64,000 bases of DNA, from positions 1 through 64,000 of the forward strand of contig NZ_MEDO01000005.1 in the NCBI RefSeq assembly GCF_001724815.1, read 5' to 3'. Below are positions 43,714 through 52,332 of this stretch, piece by piece. The DNA comes from Arenimonas sp. SCN 70-307. Lineage in GTDB: Bacteria; Pseudomonadota; Gammaproteobacteria; Xanthomonadales; Xanthomonadaceae. The translations under genes were made by a program, and so were the position numbers. Under the pieces are notes generated by a model. That model was not told the origin of the DNA, did not search any database, and was given only the letters and a program-made list of their open reading frames with translations. Position 1 is the stretch's first letter; each line of letters starts with the position of its first letter.

Positions 43714-44855
43714 GCCGCCACCGGCAGCCAGGCCTGCAGGTGCACGCCGCCGGTGTCGGTGCGGCGCACGTCCAGGCCGCCGCCGGCGGCCTCGAGCCGC
43801 TCGCGCATGCCGCCCAGGCCGTTGCCGGGCCTGAGCTCGCCGCGGCCGCGGCCATCGTCGCGGATGTCCAGGCGCAGCCCGCCGTCTTCGCGCCGCAGCA
43901 CCACCCACAGGTTGCCCGCCTGCGAATGCCGCGCGGCATTGGTCAGGCCTTCCTGCACCGTGCGCAGCAGCGCCTCGGCCTGGGCCAGCGAACCCACGCG
44001 CGCGTCCTCGTCGATCTGCAGGTGCAGGCGCGGCCGCGGGAAGGGCGAGGCCAGTGCGGTGATCGCCGGCGCGAGCTCGAGGCCCTCGTCGGCGCGCATC
44101 TGCTGCACCACGCCGCGGATGTCGGCCAGCAGCTCGTCGGCGAGGCGCGCGCACAGCGCCACCGGCGCCTCGTTCGCGTAGCGCGGGTCGCGCGCCAGCG
44201 CGGCGAGGTTGAGCTTGAGCGCGGTGAGCTTGTGCCCGGCCACGTCGTGCAGCTCGCGCGAGAGCCGCAGGCGTTCGCCGTCGCGGGCGCTTTCGGCCAG
44301 CAGCGAGCGCGTGGCCAGCAAATCGGCGTTGACCACGGCCAGCTCCGCGCGGGCGCGCTCGGCGCTGATGCCGAACCACGCCGCGGATGCGGCGAAGGCC
44401 TGGAAGCAGGCCACCATCAGCACCGCGACGGCCGGCGAGGTGAAGCGCCATACGTAGGCATAGACCAGGTAGAGGCCGAGGTTCACCAGCACCAACAGCG
44501 CCGCCGTGGGCCTCGGGGCCCAGGCGTGGATGGCCTGGACGGCGCAGAGGATCAGCAGGATCGGCAGCGTCGAGCTGCGCGCCAGCAGCATCAGCGCAAA
44601 GACGAGCGCGTACTGGAGCAGCACCAGCGTGCGCAGGTAGCGGGGCGGCTCCGGCGTCTCCTCGTGGCCCAGCACGGCGGCGAACAGGACCAGGTAAGCC
44701 AGGTGCAGCGCGGCCAACCACGACGCCGGCGCCGGCGCGTCGCGCCAGGGCGGCACGCCGGCGCCCAGCACCACCACCTCCCAGCCGATCGCCGCCCAGG
44801 TCAGCAGGCCGGCCAGGTTGAGCGGCGTGAAAAGGCGCTTGGCGAAAGAGGTCAT
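43710..44855 (-). CDS. DesK/NarX-type sensor histidine kinase
   Basis: The 381-residue protein has about five to six N-terminal helices (10-160), a coiled coil, the HisKA_3 box LSRELHDVAGHKL (His203) and a C-terminal ATPase domain (VQEGLTNAARHS, DDGRGRG, GLGGMRERLEAAGG). It lacks a large external sensor domain, so it may sense membrane state, as DesK does with fluidity. It is cotranscribed with the response regulator. Confidence 0.92.
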   Translation of the reverse strand: MTSFAKRLFTPLNLAGLLTWAAIGWEVVVLGAGVPPWRDAPAPASWLAALHLAYLVLFAAVLGHEETPEPPRYLRTLVLLQYALVFALMLLARSSTLPILLILCAVQAIHAWAPRPTAALLVLVNLGLYLVYAYVWRFTSPAVAVLMVACFQAFAASAAWFGISAERARAELAVVNADLLATRSLLAESARDGERLRLSRELHDVAGHKLTALKLNLAALARDPRYANEAPVALCARLADELLADIRGVVQQMRADEGLELAPAITALASPFPRPRLHLQIDEDARVGSLAQAEALLRTVQEGLTNAARHSQAGNLWVVLRREDGGLRLDIRDDGRGRGELRPGNGLGGMRERLEAAGGGLDVRRTDTGGVHLQAWLPVAA

Positions 44856-44999
44856 GGCGCCAGCTTGGGCCGGCGCCGCGGTCCGCTCAAGGGTCGCGCC
44901 GAAGAAAGTGACTTCCGGCACCCGGGTTTGCTGACCGCCGGCACCTGAGCGCGGCGCCGCCGCCCGCGAGACTGGCGCCACGTCACCGGAGAACCCGCC

Positions 45000-45725
45000 A
45001 TGGATATCGCCACCCTGCCCCTGGTCCTGCACGTCGCCGCCGGCACAGTGGCCCTGGCCACGTTCTGGACCGCCGGCCTGGTGAAGAAGGGCACGCCCCT
45101 GCACCGCCGCGTCGGCCAGGTCTACCTGCTGGCGATGCTCGCCATCGTGCTCACCGGCATCCCGCTGGTGCTGCAGGTGACCGCGCGCGGCCAGCCGGTG
45201 GGCGCGCTGTTCCTCACCTACCTGCTGGTGCTGGTGGGCAACGCCAGTTGGTCGGCCTGGCGCGCGATCCGCGACCGTCGCGACCGCGCCGCCTACTTCG
45301 GCCCGATGTACTGGTTCGTCGCCGCGCTCACCGCCGGCAGCGGCCTGGCGATCATCGCGCTGGGCCTGCAGACCGGCGCCGTGCTGCTGCAGGTGTTCGG
45401 AGGCGTGGGCGTGTTCGCCGGCGTCGGCGCGCTGCGCGGCTGGCGGCGTTCGGCCACCGACCCCCAGTGGTGGCTCAAGGAGCACTACGGCGCGATGATC
45501 GGCAACGGCGTGGCCACCCACATCGCCTTCTTCGGCATCGGCCTGCGCGGCCTGCTGCCGGGCGTGGACCCGCAGCTGCTGCAGCACTTCGCCTGGTTCA
45601 CGCCGCTGGCGGGCTCGCTGGTGGCGGCCTGGTGGCTGGGCCGCAAGTACGGCCGCCCGGTGGCGCCGGGTCAGACGTCGCCGTCGTCGAGCCAGCCTTC
45701 GCCCGTGCCGCGGTTGAACACCTGA
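45000..45725 (+). CDS. DUF2306-like membrane protein
   Basis: The 241-residue protein has about six helices and the pattern LHVAAGTVALATFW...KKGTPLHRRVGQVY near its start, as in DUF2306-like proteins; the assignment is tentative. It is divergent from the sensor kinase. Its last 55 bases overlap the 3' end of convergent phhA; the C-terminal tail there (PGQTSPSSSQPSPVPRLNT) is low in complexity. Confidence 0.72.
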   Translation: MDIATLPLVLHVAAGTVALATFWTAGLVKKGTPLHRRVGQVYLLAMLAIVLTGIPLVLQVTARGQPVGALFLTYLLVLVGNASWSAWRAIRDRRDRAAYFGPMYWFVAALTAGSGLAIIALGLQTGAVLLQVFGGVGVFAGVGALRGWRRSATDPQWWLKEHYGAMIGNGVATHIAFFGIGLRGLLPGVDPQLLQHFAWFTPLAGSLVAAWWLGRKYGRPVAPGQTSPSSSQPSPVPRLNT

Positions 45726-46558
45726 TCGCCCGGCTGCACGCTGCCGGCCGGGAACGAGGGCAGCGTGGCGAGCCGGGCGTAGATCGGCGTGAAGTCCGGC
45801 GCGGTCGCTTCCATCAGCTGCTCGTAGCTGTCGATGACGAAATACGTCTTCTGGTAGGTGTCGATGCGGTAGCGCGTGCGCATGATGCGCTCGAGCTCGA
45901 AGCCGATGCGGTTGGGCGCGGCCGACTCCAGGCAGTGGATGGACTCGCCCTTGGAGCTGACGATGCCGCTGCCGTAGATGCGCAGGCCGTCGTCCTCGCG
46001 GATGAGGCCGAACTCCACCGTGTACCAGTACAGGCGCGTCAGGTTCACCAGCGCCTCGGGACCGATGGCGTGCGCCTTGACGCCGCCGCGGCCGTAGGCG
46101 GCCATGTAGTCGGCGAACACCGGGTTCATCAGCAGCGGTACGTGGCCGAACAGGTCGTGGAACAGGTCGGGTTCGCTGAGGTAATCGAGCTGTTCGGGCT
46201 TGCGGATCCACCAGGTCACCGGGAAGCGGCGGTTGGCCAGGTGCTCGAAGAAGGTGAGTTCGGGCAGCAGGCCCTCGACGCCGATCAGCTCCCAGCCGGT
46301 GGCGTTGCGCAGCGAGCGGTTGAGTTCGTCGAACTTCGGGATGCGGTCGGGCGACATGCCCATCGCTTCCTGCTGGGCCAGGAATTCGCGGCTGGCGCGG
46401 CCGGGCAGGATTTCGCGCTGGCGCTTGAACAGCGTGGCCCAGACCTCGTGGTCGGTGGCCGTGTAGTCGCCCCAGGGCTGCTCGACCACGGCCGTGGTGT
46501 AGACCGGCACGTAGCCCTTGTCGGTGAGCTGGTGTTCGACGCGCTTGGGCTGTTGCAT
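45671..46558 (-). CDS. phhA: phenylalanine 4-monooxygenase
   Basis: The 295-residue protein is a bacterial aromatic amino acid hydroxylase with iron ligands His134 and His139 (FHDLFGHVPLL) and Glu182 (YWYTVEFGL). It converts phenylalanine to tyrosine with tetrahydropterin; folE, the first pterin-synthesis enzyme, is also in the window. The ATG at 46558 was preferred to a GTG seven codons upstream. The gene is divergent from an Lrp-type regulator with an inverted repeat between them. Confidence 0.95.
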   Translation of the reverse strand: MQQPKRVEHQLTDKGYVPVYTTAVVEQPWGDYTATDHEVWATLFKRQREILPGRASREFLAQQEAMGMSPDRIPKFDELNRSLRNATGWELIGVEGLLPELTFFEHLANRRFPVTWWIRKPEQLDYLSEPDLFHDLFGHVPLLMNPVFADYMAAYGRGGVKAHAIGPEALVNLTRLYWYTVEFGLIREDDGLRIYGSGIVSSKGESIHCLESAAPNRIGFELERIMRTRYRIDTYQKTYFVIDSYEQLMEATAPDFTPIYARLATLPSFPAGSVQPGDQVFNRGTGEGWLDDGDV

Positions 46559-46617
46559 CCTGGCCTCCGTACCTTGCACACCAGTCTAGCGCCGGGTGGG
46601 CGCAATCGGCTTGCGTA

Positions 46618-46646
46618 GTTGCGCGACATGCCTGAACAGGCGCAAC
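46618..46646. promoter_or_regulatory. candidate Lrp-type operator between phhA and its regulator
   Basis: GTTGCGC (46618-46624) and GCGCAAC (46640-46646) form an inverted repeat with a 15-base spacer in the 122-base divergent gap. Further TTGCG units flank it. This would suit a dimeric regulator such as the adjacent Lrp-family protein. Confidence 0.5.
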
Positions 46647-46680
46647 ATCATTGCGTCCAGTGACAGAAAGGCCGCAGGAA

Positions 46681-47160
46681 ATGGAGCAAACCCGGCTCGA
46701 CCGCACCGACCTGGCCATCCTGGGCGAGCTCCAGCGCGAAGGCCGGCTCAGCAATGCCGACCTCGCCGAGCGGGTGAAGCTCTCGCCCTCGGCCTGCCTG
46801 CGCCGCGTGCAGCGGCTGGAACAGGCGGGCGTGCTGGCCGGCTACGCGGCGCTGATCGACCCGGCGAAGGTGGGCCTGGGCCTGCAGGCCTTCGTGCGCG
46901 TGCAGCTGGCGCGCCACGAGCCCGACGCCGTGGCCACCTTCACCGCCCGCGTGAACCGCTGGGACGAAGTGGTCGCCTGCCACGCGCTCACCGGCGAGAT
47001 GGACTACCTGCTGCACGTGGTCGTGCAGGATCTGGAGCACTTCTCGCGCTTCCTGCTCGACCACCTGCTCAACGCCAGCGGCGTGGCCGACGTGAACTCC
47101 AGCTTCGTGCTGCGCACCGTCAAGCCGCCGCGCGGCCTGCCGCTCGGCCATCTCGCCTGA
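46681..47160 (+). CDS. Lrp/AsnC family transcriptional regulator
   Basis: The 159-residue protein has an N-terminal helix-turn-helix (LDRTDLAILGELQREGRLSN, KLSPSACLRRVQRLEQAGV) and a C-terminal RAM ligand-binding domain. The divergent position beside phhA suggests control of aromatic amino acid metabolism, with phenylalanine or tyrosine as effector; this is inference. The ATG at 46681 has GCAGGA upstream; an ATG ten codons earlier is possible. Confidence 0.92.
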   Translation: MEQTRLDRTDLAILGELQREGRLSNADLAERVKLSPSACLRRVQRLEQAGVLAGYAALIDPAKVGLGLQAFVRVQLARHEPDAVATFTARVNRWDEVVACHALTGEMDYLLHVVVQDLEHFSRFLLDHLLNASGVADVNSSFVLRTVKPPRGLPLGHLA

Positions 47161-47174
47161 CCCCAGGCCTTTCC

Positions 47175-48827
47175 CTACGGCGCCGGCTGGCCGAAGGTGC
47201 GGCCGAAGAAGTCGCCGTCCTTCCACTTCGGGCGCGCCTCGGCATCGCCCACGCGCCGGCCGATGGCGGCGTTGAGCTTCGCCAGCCGCGTCGCGCTCGG
47301 GTAGTGGATCGGCAGCGAGGCTTCGTCGCTGGGCTGGTGGTAGTGGCCGGTGAGGAAATCCTCGTACAGCGCCAGTGCGTCCACGTCCGGCGAGCGCGCC
47401 TTGATGCCGGCGTCGAGGTACACGGCCGGGATGCCCTGGCGCACGAAGGCGTACTGGTCCGAGCGCACGAACACCACTTCCTCGGGCTTGGGGTCGGCCG
47501 TCAGGCCGATGCCCAGGCCGGCCGCGGCGGCCTGCACGTCGGCTTCGAGCGTGCTGTGCTCGACGCCGATGGGCACCACGTCGGTGACGTCGGCCAGGAA
47601 CACCGGCATGTCCATGTTGATGTTGGCGACCAGCGGGCCGGCCACGGTCGGGCGCGTGGCGAAATACTCGGCGCCGAGCAGGCCGCGCTCCTCGGCCGTG
47701 ACCGAAACGAACAGCATCGAGCGCCGCGGCGCCGGCCCGGCCAGCAGCTCGTTGGCGGCCTCGAGCATCACAGCCGTGCCCAGCGCGTTGTCGAAGGCGC
47801 CGTTGTAGATGCCGTCGCCATCGACCTCGGCGCCGACGCCCACGTGGTCGAGGTGGGCGGTGAACACCACGTGCTCGGCCGCCAGCGCCGGGTCGCTGCC
47901 CGGCAGCAGGCCGACCACGTTGCTGCTTTCGAGCCGCGACAGCGCCGTGGAACCCGAGAGCGTGGCCTGGCCCGGCAGGTCGAAGGCCTTGAGCGTGCCG
48001 GACTCGCGGCGCGCGAACACTTCGTCGGCGTCCATCGGCGCGCCCTCGAACAGCTGGCGCGCCGCGTGCACGCCGAGGCTGGCCGTGGCGCGGATCCCCG
48101 GGTAGGCGTCGATCGGCGCGCCTTCCTCGTCGAGCAGGCGCATGCCCGGCATCTGCCAGTTGCGCGCGCCGCGCGCCCAGGGGTACTTGGCCTCGTCCAC
48201 CGGGTTGCCCAGGCTCACCGCGCCCACCGCGCCGCGCGCGGCCAGGGCTTCCATCTTCTGCCGGCCGGAGGCGTGGAATGCGCGCTGGGTGTTGGGGAAG
48301 GTCGAGGGCGCGCCGGAGAAATACACCGCGATCTTGCCTGCCACGTCCACGCCGGCGAAATCGTCGTGGCCGAGTTCGGGCGCATGCACGGCCTGGCCGA
48401 CGAAGACCAGCGGCGCGGTGACGGCATGGGTGCCGGCGTTGAAGTTGATGCCGGGCAGGAAATCGTCCTGGAAAGCGAACGTGATGTCGCCGCCGGCGCG
48501 GCGCACCACGAAGGCCGCGCCCTCGCGCTGGCGCCGGCCCTCGAGCAGCGGCACCGTCTGGAAATAGCTGCCGGCGTCACCGGCGGGCTGCAGGCCCAGC
48601 GCACGGAATCGGTTGGCGACGTAGAGCGCGGCCAGGTCGTAACCGCGGGTGCCGGCGGCGCGGCCTTCGAGCAGGTCGTCGGCCAGGAAGGCGACGTCGG
48701 CCTCGATGCGCCGCTCGCCACCGGCCAGGCCGCCCTGCACATCTGCCCCGGCCTGGGGCGGCGGGACCGCCTCGCGGCCACAGGCCACCAACAGGGACAG
48801 GGCAAGCAGGACGACGACGCGCTTCAT
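47175..48827 (-). CDS. M28 family metallopeptidase lipoprotein
   Basis: The 550-residue protein starts with a lipoprotein signal (LLVAC, Cys16). It has a protease-associated-type insertion (about 125-250) and an M28 zinc peptidase core with FTAHLDHVG, GAFDNALGTA, VTAEERGLLG and NINMDMPV, plus the late ligand segment GHYHQPSDE. It should remove amino acids from peptides at the cell envelope. The ATG at 48827 was chosen for the lipobox; a longer reading frame upstream only runs through the palindrome at 48873. Confidence 0.92.
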   Translation of the reverse strand: MKRVVVLLALSLLVACGREAVPPPQAGADVQGGLAGGERRIEADVAFLADDLLEGRAAGTRGYDLAALYVANRFRALGLQPAGDAGSYFQTVPLLEGRRQREGAAFVVRRAGGDITFAFQDDFLPGINFNAGTHAVTAPLVFVGQAVHAPELGHDDFAGVDVAGKIAVYFSGAPSTFPNTQRAFHASGRQKMEALAARGAVGAVSLGNPVDEAKYPWARGARNWQMPGMRLLDEEGAPIDAYPGIRATASLGVHAARQLFEGAPMDADEVFARRESGTLKAFDLPGQATLSGSTALSRLESSNVVGLLPGSDPALAAEHVVFTAHLDHVGVGAEVDGDGIYNGAFDNALGTAVMLEAANELLAGPAPRRSMLFVSVTAEERGLLGAEYFATRPTVAGPLVANINMDMPVFLADVTDVVPIGVEHSTLEADVQAAAAGLGIGLTADPKPEEVVFVRSDQYAFVRQGIPAVYLDAGIKARSPDVDALALYEDFLTGHYHQPSDEASLPIHYPSATRLAKLNAAIGRRVGDAEARPKWKDGDFFGRTFGQPAP

Positions 48828-48872
48828 GGGCAGGCTCCGGACAAGTCCACCGAAGCTAGCAAAGAAAGGGCA

Positions 48873-48961
48873 AAGAAAGGGGGTCAGGTTCACTTCCGGG
48901 GACGCGGCACCGGTGCAACGCGAAGTTCCTGCGCCCGGAAGTGAACCTGACCCCCTTTCTT
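48873..48961. repeat. palindrome copy 3, with a 33-base loop
   Basis: Arms of 28 bases (AAGAAAG then GGGGTCAGGTTCACTT and CCGGG) enclose a 33-base centre that is only weakly self-complementary. In both arms one base differs from the other copies (AAAGGGGG instead of AAACGGGG), with the compensating change. Its last base overlaps the GGDEF gene stop codon. Confidence 0.92.
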
Positions 48962-50145
48962 CAGGACTCCCAGCCGCTCATGGGGTCGGACATCACCAGG
49001 TCGCGGCCGGCGTGCTTGGCGGCATACATGGCGCGGTCGGCGCGCTGGAGCAGCTGCGAGAAGTGGCGGTCGGCCGGCGCCAGCACCGCCACGCCGATCG
49101 ACAGCGTCACGCCCCGGCGCTGGCCGTCGAGCTCGAGCGGCCGTCCCGAAAACGACTCACGGATGCGCTCTGCCGCCGCCGCCGCGCTGGCACCGTCGGT
49201 GTTGGGCATCAGCACGATGAACTCCTCGCCGCCCAGGCGTCCCGGCAGGTCCTCGGCGCGCAGCGACTCGCGGATGCGCGCCACCGCCTGCACCAGCGCC
49301 AGGTCGCCGGCGGCGTGTCCGAGCTCGTCGTTGATGCGTTTGAAGTGGTCCAGGTCCACCACCAGCAGCGACAGCGGCATGCCATGCCGCCGCGCCCCGG
49401 CGATCGCCCGCGTGCCCAGTTCCTCGATCGCGCGCCGGTTGTACACGCCGGTGAGGAAGTCCATGCGCGCCGCGCGCTCGAGCTCGCGCTGGCTGCGTTC
49501 GGTGCACAGCAGCAGGAAGCCGAGCGTCGCCACCACCGGCAGGATGCTGCCGACCGCGTAGGTCAGCACCTGCACGTGGGTGAGCTGGAACACCGTCAGC
49601 ACCTGGCCCGGGTCCACCACCAGCACGCCGGCGCGGTAGGCCATCACCGCCGCCGAGAAGGTGAAGGCGCCGCCGGCCACGTGGCGCAGCGGGCCGGTGG
49701 CCTCCGGGCTGCGGTAGACCGTCCAGGCGCTGTAGCCGAGCATCCAGGCCAGGACCAGCGAGATCGTGATCAGCCGCAGGGTCAGGTCGGGCTCCAACAG
49801 ACCCCACCAGGTGGAGATCGCCACGGCCAATACCACCATCACCGCCAGCAGCAGCGGCCGCACCTGCTGGTGGAAGAAGCGCCGCAGCGCCACCGCGTAC
49901 GCAGCGAACGCCAGGGCGATGCAGGCATTGGCGCCCACGATGGTCAGCCATTCCGACAGGTGGTCGCGCTGCGTCAGCAGCACGAAGCCGGCCGGCTGCA
50001 GCAGGGTGGCGGCCACCCACCAGGTCAGCGCCGGGCGGAACGCCGCCGGCATCGCCCGTGCGACCACGGCCAGCAGCAGGCCCACCAGCAGGGTGAGCAC
50101 GGCGCCCACCAGAAGCCCCGACCGGATGTCGAACGTCCACTCCAT
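48961..50145 (-). CDS. membrane diguanylate cyclase
   Basis: The 394-residue protein has about seven N-terminal helices (1-205) and a GGDEF domain with active GGEEF (about 303) and the RxxD inhibitory site (RAED) five residues before it. It should make cyclic di-GMP with product feedback. The membrane part is clearly related to that of the GGDEF protein at 52333 (both begin ME then DxRS and LVG). It lies between two palindromes. Confidence 0.92.
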   Translation of the reverse strand: MEWTFDIRSGLLVGAVLTLLVGLLLAVVARAMPAAFRPALTWWVAATLLQPAGFVLLTQRDHLSEWLTIVGANACIALAFAAYAVALRRFFHQQVRPLLLAVMVVLAVAISTWWGLLEPDLTLRLITISLVLAWMLGYSAWTVYRSPEATGPLRHVAGGAFTFSAAVMAYRAGVLVVDPGQVLTVFQLTHVQVLTYAVGSILPVVATLGFLLLCTERSQRELERAARMDFLTGVYNRRAIEELGTRAIAGARRHGMPLSLLVVDLDHFKRINDELGHAAGDLALVQAVARIRESLRAEDLPGRLGGEEFIVLMPNTDGASAAAAAERIRESFSGRPLELDGQRRGVTLSIGVAVLAPADRHFSQLLQRADRAMYAAKHAGRDLVMSDPMSGWES

Positions 50146-50228
50146 CTGCCTGTTTCGCCCCCTGTGGCGACGGCCTGGTTTTCCCCAGCCTTTCACTGCA
50201 ACCACGCGCGCGCAAGCGCCATGGGGAC

Positions 50229-50286
50229 AAGAACGGGGTCGGGTTCACTTTCGTGAAACCGGAAGTGAACCTGACCCCGTTTTTTT
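50229..50286. repeat. palindrome copy 4, degenerate
   Basis: AACGGGGTCGGGTTCACTT and AAGTGAACCTGACCCCGTT flank a short centre (TCGTGAAACCGG). The left arm has one G for A change, so this copy is no longer perfect. It is followed by a run of T and overlaps the rhomboid gene stop codon. Confidence 0.9.
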
Positions 50287-51034
50287 AGTCGTCGGTGGGG
50301 CGGCGGAAGGGGAGGACGGTGCCGCGGGGTTCCGGCGGGAGCTCCCAGAGCACGGGCACGTCGTCGGGGCGGGGCATGGCGAATTCGCCGTCGTCGTCGC
50401 CGGGCAGGGGCTCGTCTTCCTCGTCTTCCCAGCTGTAGCGCTTGCGGGGCGGCTCCGGGTCGGCCCGGCGCCAGATGAAGGCCGCCAGGATGCCCGCCAG
50501 GGCGCCGCCCAGGTGGTATTCCCAGGACACGCCGGGCTCGCGCGGCAGCACCGTCAGCACCATGCCGCCGTAGAAGAAGAAGGCGATCAGCGCCGCGGCG
50601 ATGGCGGCCTTGTCCCGGCGCAGCAGGCCCAGGAACAGCAGCAGGAACATCAGCCCGTGGGTGAGGCCGCTGGCGCCGATGTGGAACGAGGGCCGGCCGA
50701 TCAGCCAGGTGACCAGGCCCGACACCAGCCACAGCACCGGCAGCGCCCGCAGCGCGGCGCGCGGATACACCGTGCCCAGCAGGGTGCCCAGGATCAGCAG
50801 CGCCACCGAATTGGCCAGCCAGTGCCCGGCCGAGCCGTGCAGCAGCGGCGCGGTGACGATGCCCACCAGGCCGGCCGGCTCGAGCGGCACCAGCGCCAGG
50901 AAGCGCATCTCACCCAGCCAGGCCCCGGCGTGGAAGATCGCGCCGAGCAGGGCCACGAACGCCATCGAGGCCAGCAGGGCCCGGCGGAAGTGGCCGCGCA
51001 CGGCCTCGGCGTGTTGCAGGCGGTCGCTGTCCAT
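50285..51034 (-). CDS. rhomboid family intramembrane serine protease
   Basis: The 249-residue protein has six helices with the rhomboid active site: Ser122 in GASGLTHG, His174 in WEYHLGG and the HxxxN motif H71-N75 in HWLANS. A roughly 65-residue acidic, Pro-rich cytoplasmic tail follows. It cleaves transmembrane substrates, not identified here. The ATG at 51034 is preferred. Confidence 0.92.
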   Translation of the reverse strand: MDSDRLQHAEAVRGHFRRALLASMAFVALLGAIFHAGAWLGEMRFLALVPLEPAGLVGIVTAPLLHGSAGHWLANSVALLILGTLLGTVYPRAALRALPVLWLVSGLVTWLIGRPSFHIGASGLTHGLMFLLLFLGLLRRDKAAIAAALIAFFFYGGMVLTVLPREPGVSWEYHLGGALAGILAAFIWRRADPEPPRKRYSWEDEEDEPLPGDDDGEFAMPRPDDVPVLWELPPEPRGTVLPFRRPTDD

Positions 51035-51077
51035 CAACCCGAGGTGGGGGCCGGGGCCCGCCGCGTCAAGGCCCGGC

Positions 51078-52049
51078 TCAGGCGCCGGGCAGCACGTCCT
51101 TGGGCGGGCGCGGCTTCACCCACAGGCTCATCACCATCGAGGTGGCGATGGTCGCGGCCACCACGCCCAGCGAGATCGCCACCGGGATCTTGTAGATGTC
51201 CACCAGCAGCATCTTGGCGCCGATGAAGATCAGCACCAGCGCCAGGCCATAGGCCAGCAGGTGGAACTTCTCGGCCGCGCCGGCCAGCAGGAAGTAAAGC
51301 GCGCGCAGGCCCAGCACCGCGAACACGTTCGAGGTGAGCACGATGAACGGGTCGGTGGTGATGGCGAAGATGGCCGGGATCGAATCGACGGCGAAGATCA
51401 CGTCGGTCACCGCGATCATCACCAGCACGATGAACAGCGGCGTGTACTTGCGTCGCTTGCCCTGGCCGATCCACAGCGCTTCGCCGTGGTAGCGGCGCAC
51501 CATCGGGAAGCGCCCCGTCAGCCAGCGCAGCACGGGGTTCTTGTCCATGTCCGGCTCCTGGCCGGCCGCCCAGAGCATCTTGGCGCCGGTGACCAGCAGG
51601 AACACGCCGAAAATGTAGAGGATCCAGTGGAACTGCGCGATCAGCGCCGCGCCCACGAAGATCAGGATGCCGCGCAGCACGATCGCGCCGAGCACGCCGA
51701 GAATGAGCACCCGCTGCTGCGACTGCGCCGGCACCGCGAAATAGGTGAACAGCATCAGGAAGACGAAGATGTTGTCGACCGCCAGCGCCTTCTCCACCAG
51801 GTAGCCGGTGAGGAACTCGAGCGCGATGCGGTTGGCTTCCTCGCCCGGCAGGCGCTCGGACAGGTACCACCACAGGCCGAGGTTGAAGACCATCGCCAGC
51901 GCGATCCAGGCCAGCGACCAGATCACCGCCTCGCGGGTGCTGACCTTGTGCGGGCCGTTCTGGCGAAGGACGAGCAGGTCGACCGCGAGCGCGGCGACGA
52001 CGAGGACCGCGAACGCGGTCCACATGAGCGGGGTGCCGATGGTTTCCAA
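51078..52049 (-). CDS. alx: TerC/Alx family membrane protein, probable manganese exporter
   Basis: The 323-residue protein has about nine helices with the TerC motifs, including LEFLTGYLVEKALAVDNIFV and VTDVIFAVDSIPAI, whose acidic residues are thought to bind metal. The TTG start at 52049 has GGAG six bases upstream. A yybP-ykoY-type RNA element precedes it, as in E. coli alx, where manganese switches the gene on. Manganese efflux is therefore the likely role. Confidence 0.9.
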   Translation of the reverse strand: METIGTPLMWTAFAVLVVAALAVDLLVLRQNGPHKVSTREAVIWSLAWIALAMVFNLGLWWYLSERLPGEEANRIALEFLTGYLVEKALAVDNIFVFLMLFTYFAVPAQSQQRVLILGVLGAIVLRGILIFVGAALIAQFHWILYIFGVFLLVTGAKMLWAAGQEPDMDKNPVLRWLTGRFPMVRRYHGEALWIGQGKRRKYTPLFIVLVMIAVTDVIFAVDSIPAIFAITTDPFIVLTSNVFAVLGLRALYFLLAGAAEKFHLLAYGLALVLIFIGAKMLLVDIYKIPVAISLGVVAATIATSMVMSLWVKPRPPKDVLPGA

Positions 52050-52075
52050 GGAGATCTCCGGTGCGGGCCTGTCGT

Positions 52076-52112
52076 CCGCCACGCAACGCGCTCCCCGGAA
52101 GGAGCGTGGCGG
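52076..52112 (-). promoter_or_regulatory. expression-platform hairpin of the alx leader
   Basis: CCGCCACGC and GCGTGGCGG form a long stem with an inner CGCTCC/GGAGCG pair. It lies between the aptamer and the alx ribosome binding site, and its 5' side adjoins the aptamer 3' end. Confidence 0.55.
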
Positions 52113-52222
52113 GCGGGCGAAGGTCTTGCTCGCAGGCGAGGCCTGCCTGCCGGACCGGGGACCTGGACAGGTGCCAGGGCCCGTGATGACGATCTCGGCA
52201 GCGGGAGCTACTCCCCTTCGGG
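52110..52222 (-). ncRNA. yybP-ykoY manganese riboswitch
   Basis: On the minus strand the leader contains GGGGAGTAGC (52216-52207), a TCATCAC segment and, near its end, GCAAGACCTTCGCCC (52129-52115). These are the invariant blocks of the yybP-ykoY family, in that order, and the element sits directly before a TerC/Alx gene, its usual target. Ends are approximate. Confidence 0.85.
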
Positions 52223-52332
52223 GGGCAGAGTCTGCCACGAATCCTTACCTTGACGTCAATCACGCCCGCCCCGGACGGCCTCGGGTTAGGCTAGCCCGGT
52301 TGGGCCGGAAGGCCGCGGGATCCGGGGCGGGC

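Noticed and set aside
48827-48893. An N-terminal extension of the M28 peptidase starting MNLTPFL
   Set aside because: The extra residues come from reading through the palindrome; the lipoprotein start at 48827 is far better. Other MNLTPFL starts near the palindromes are the same artefact.
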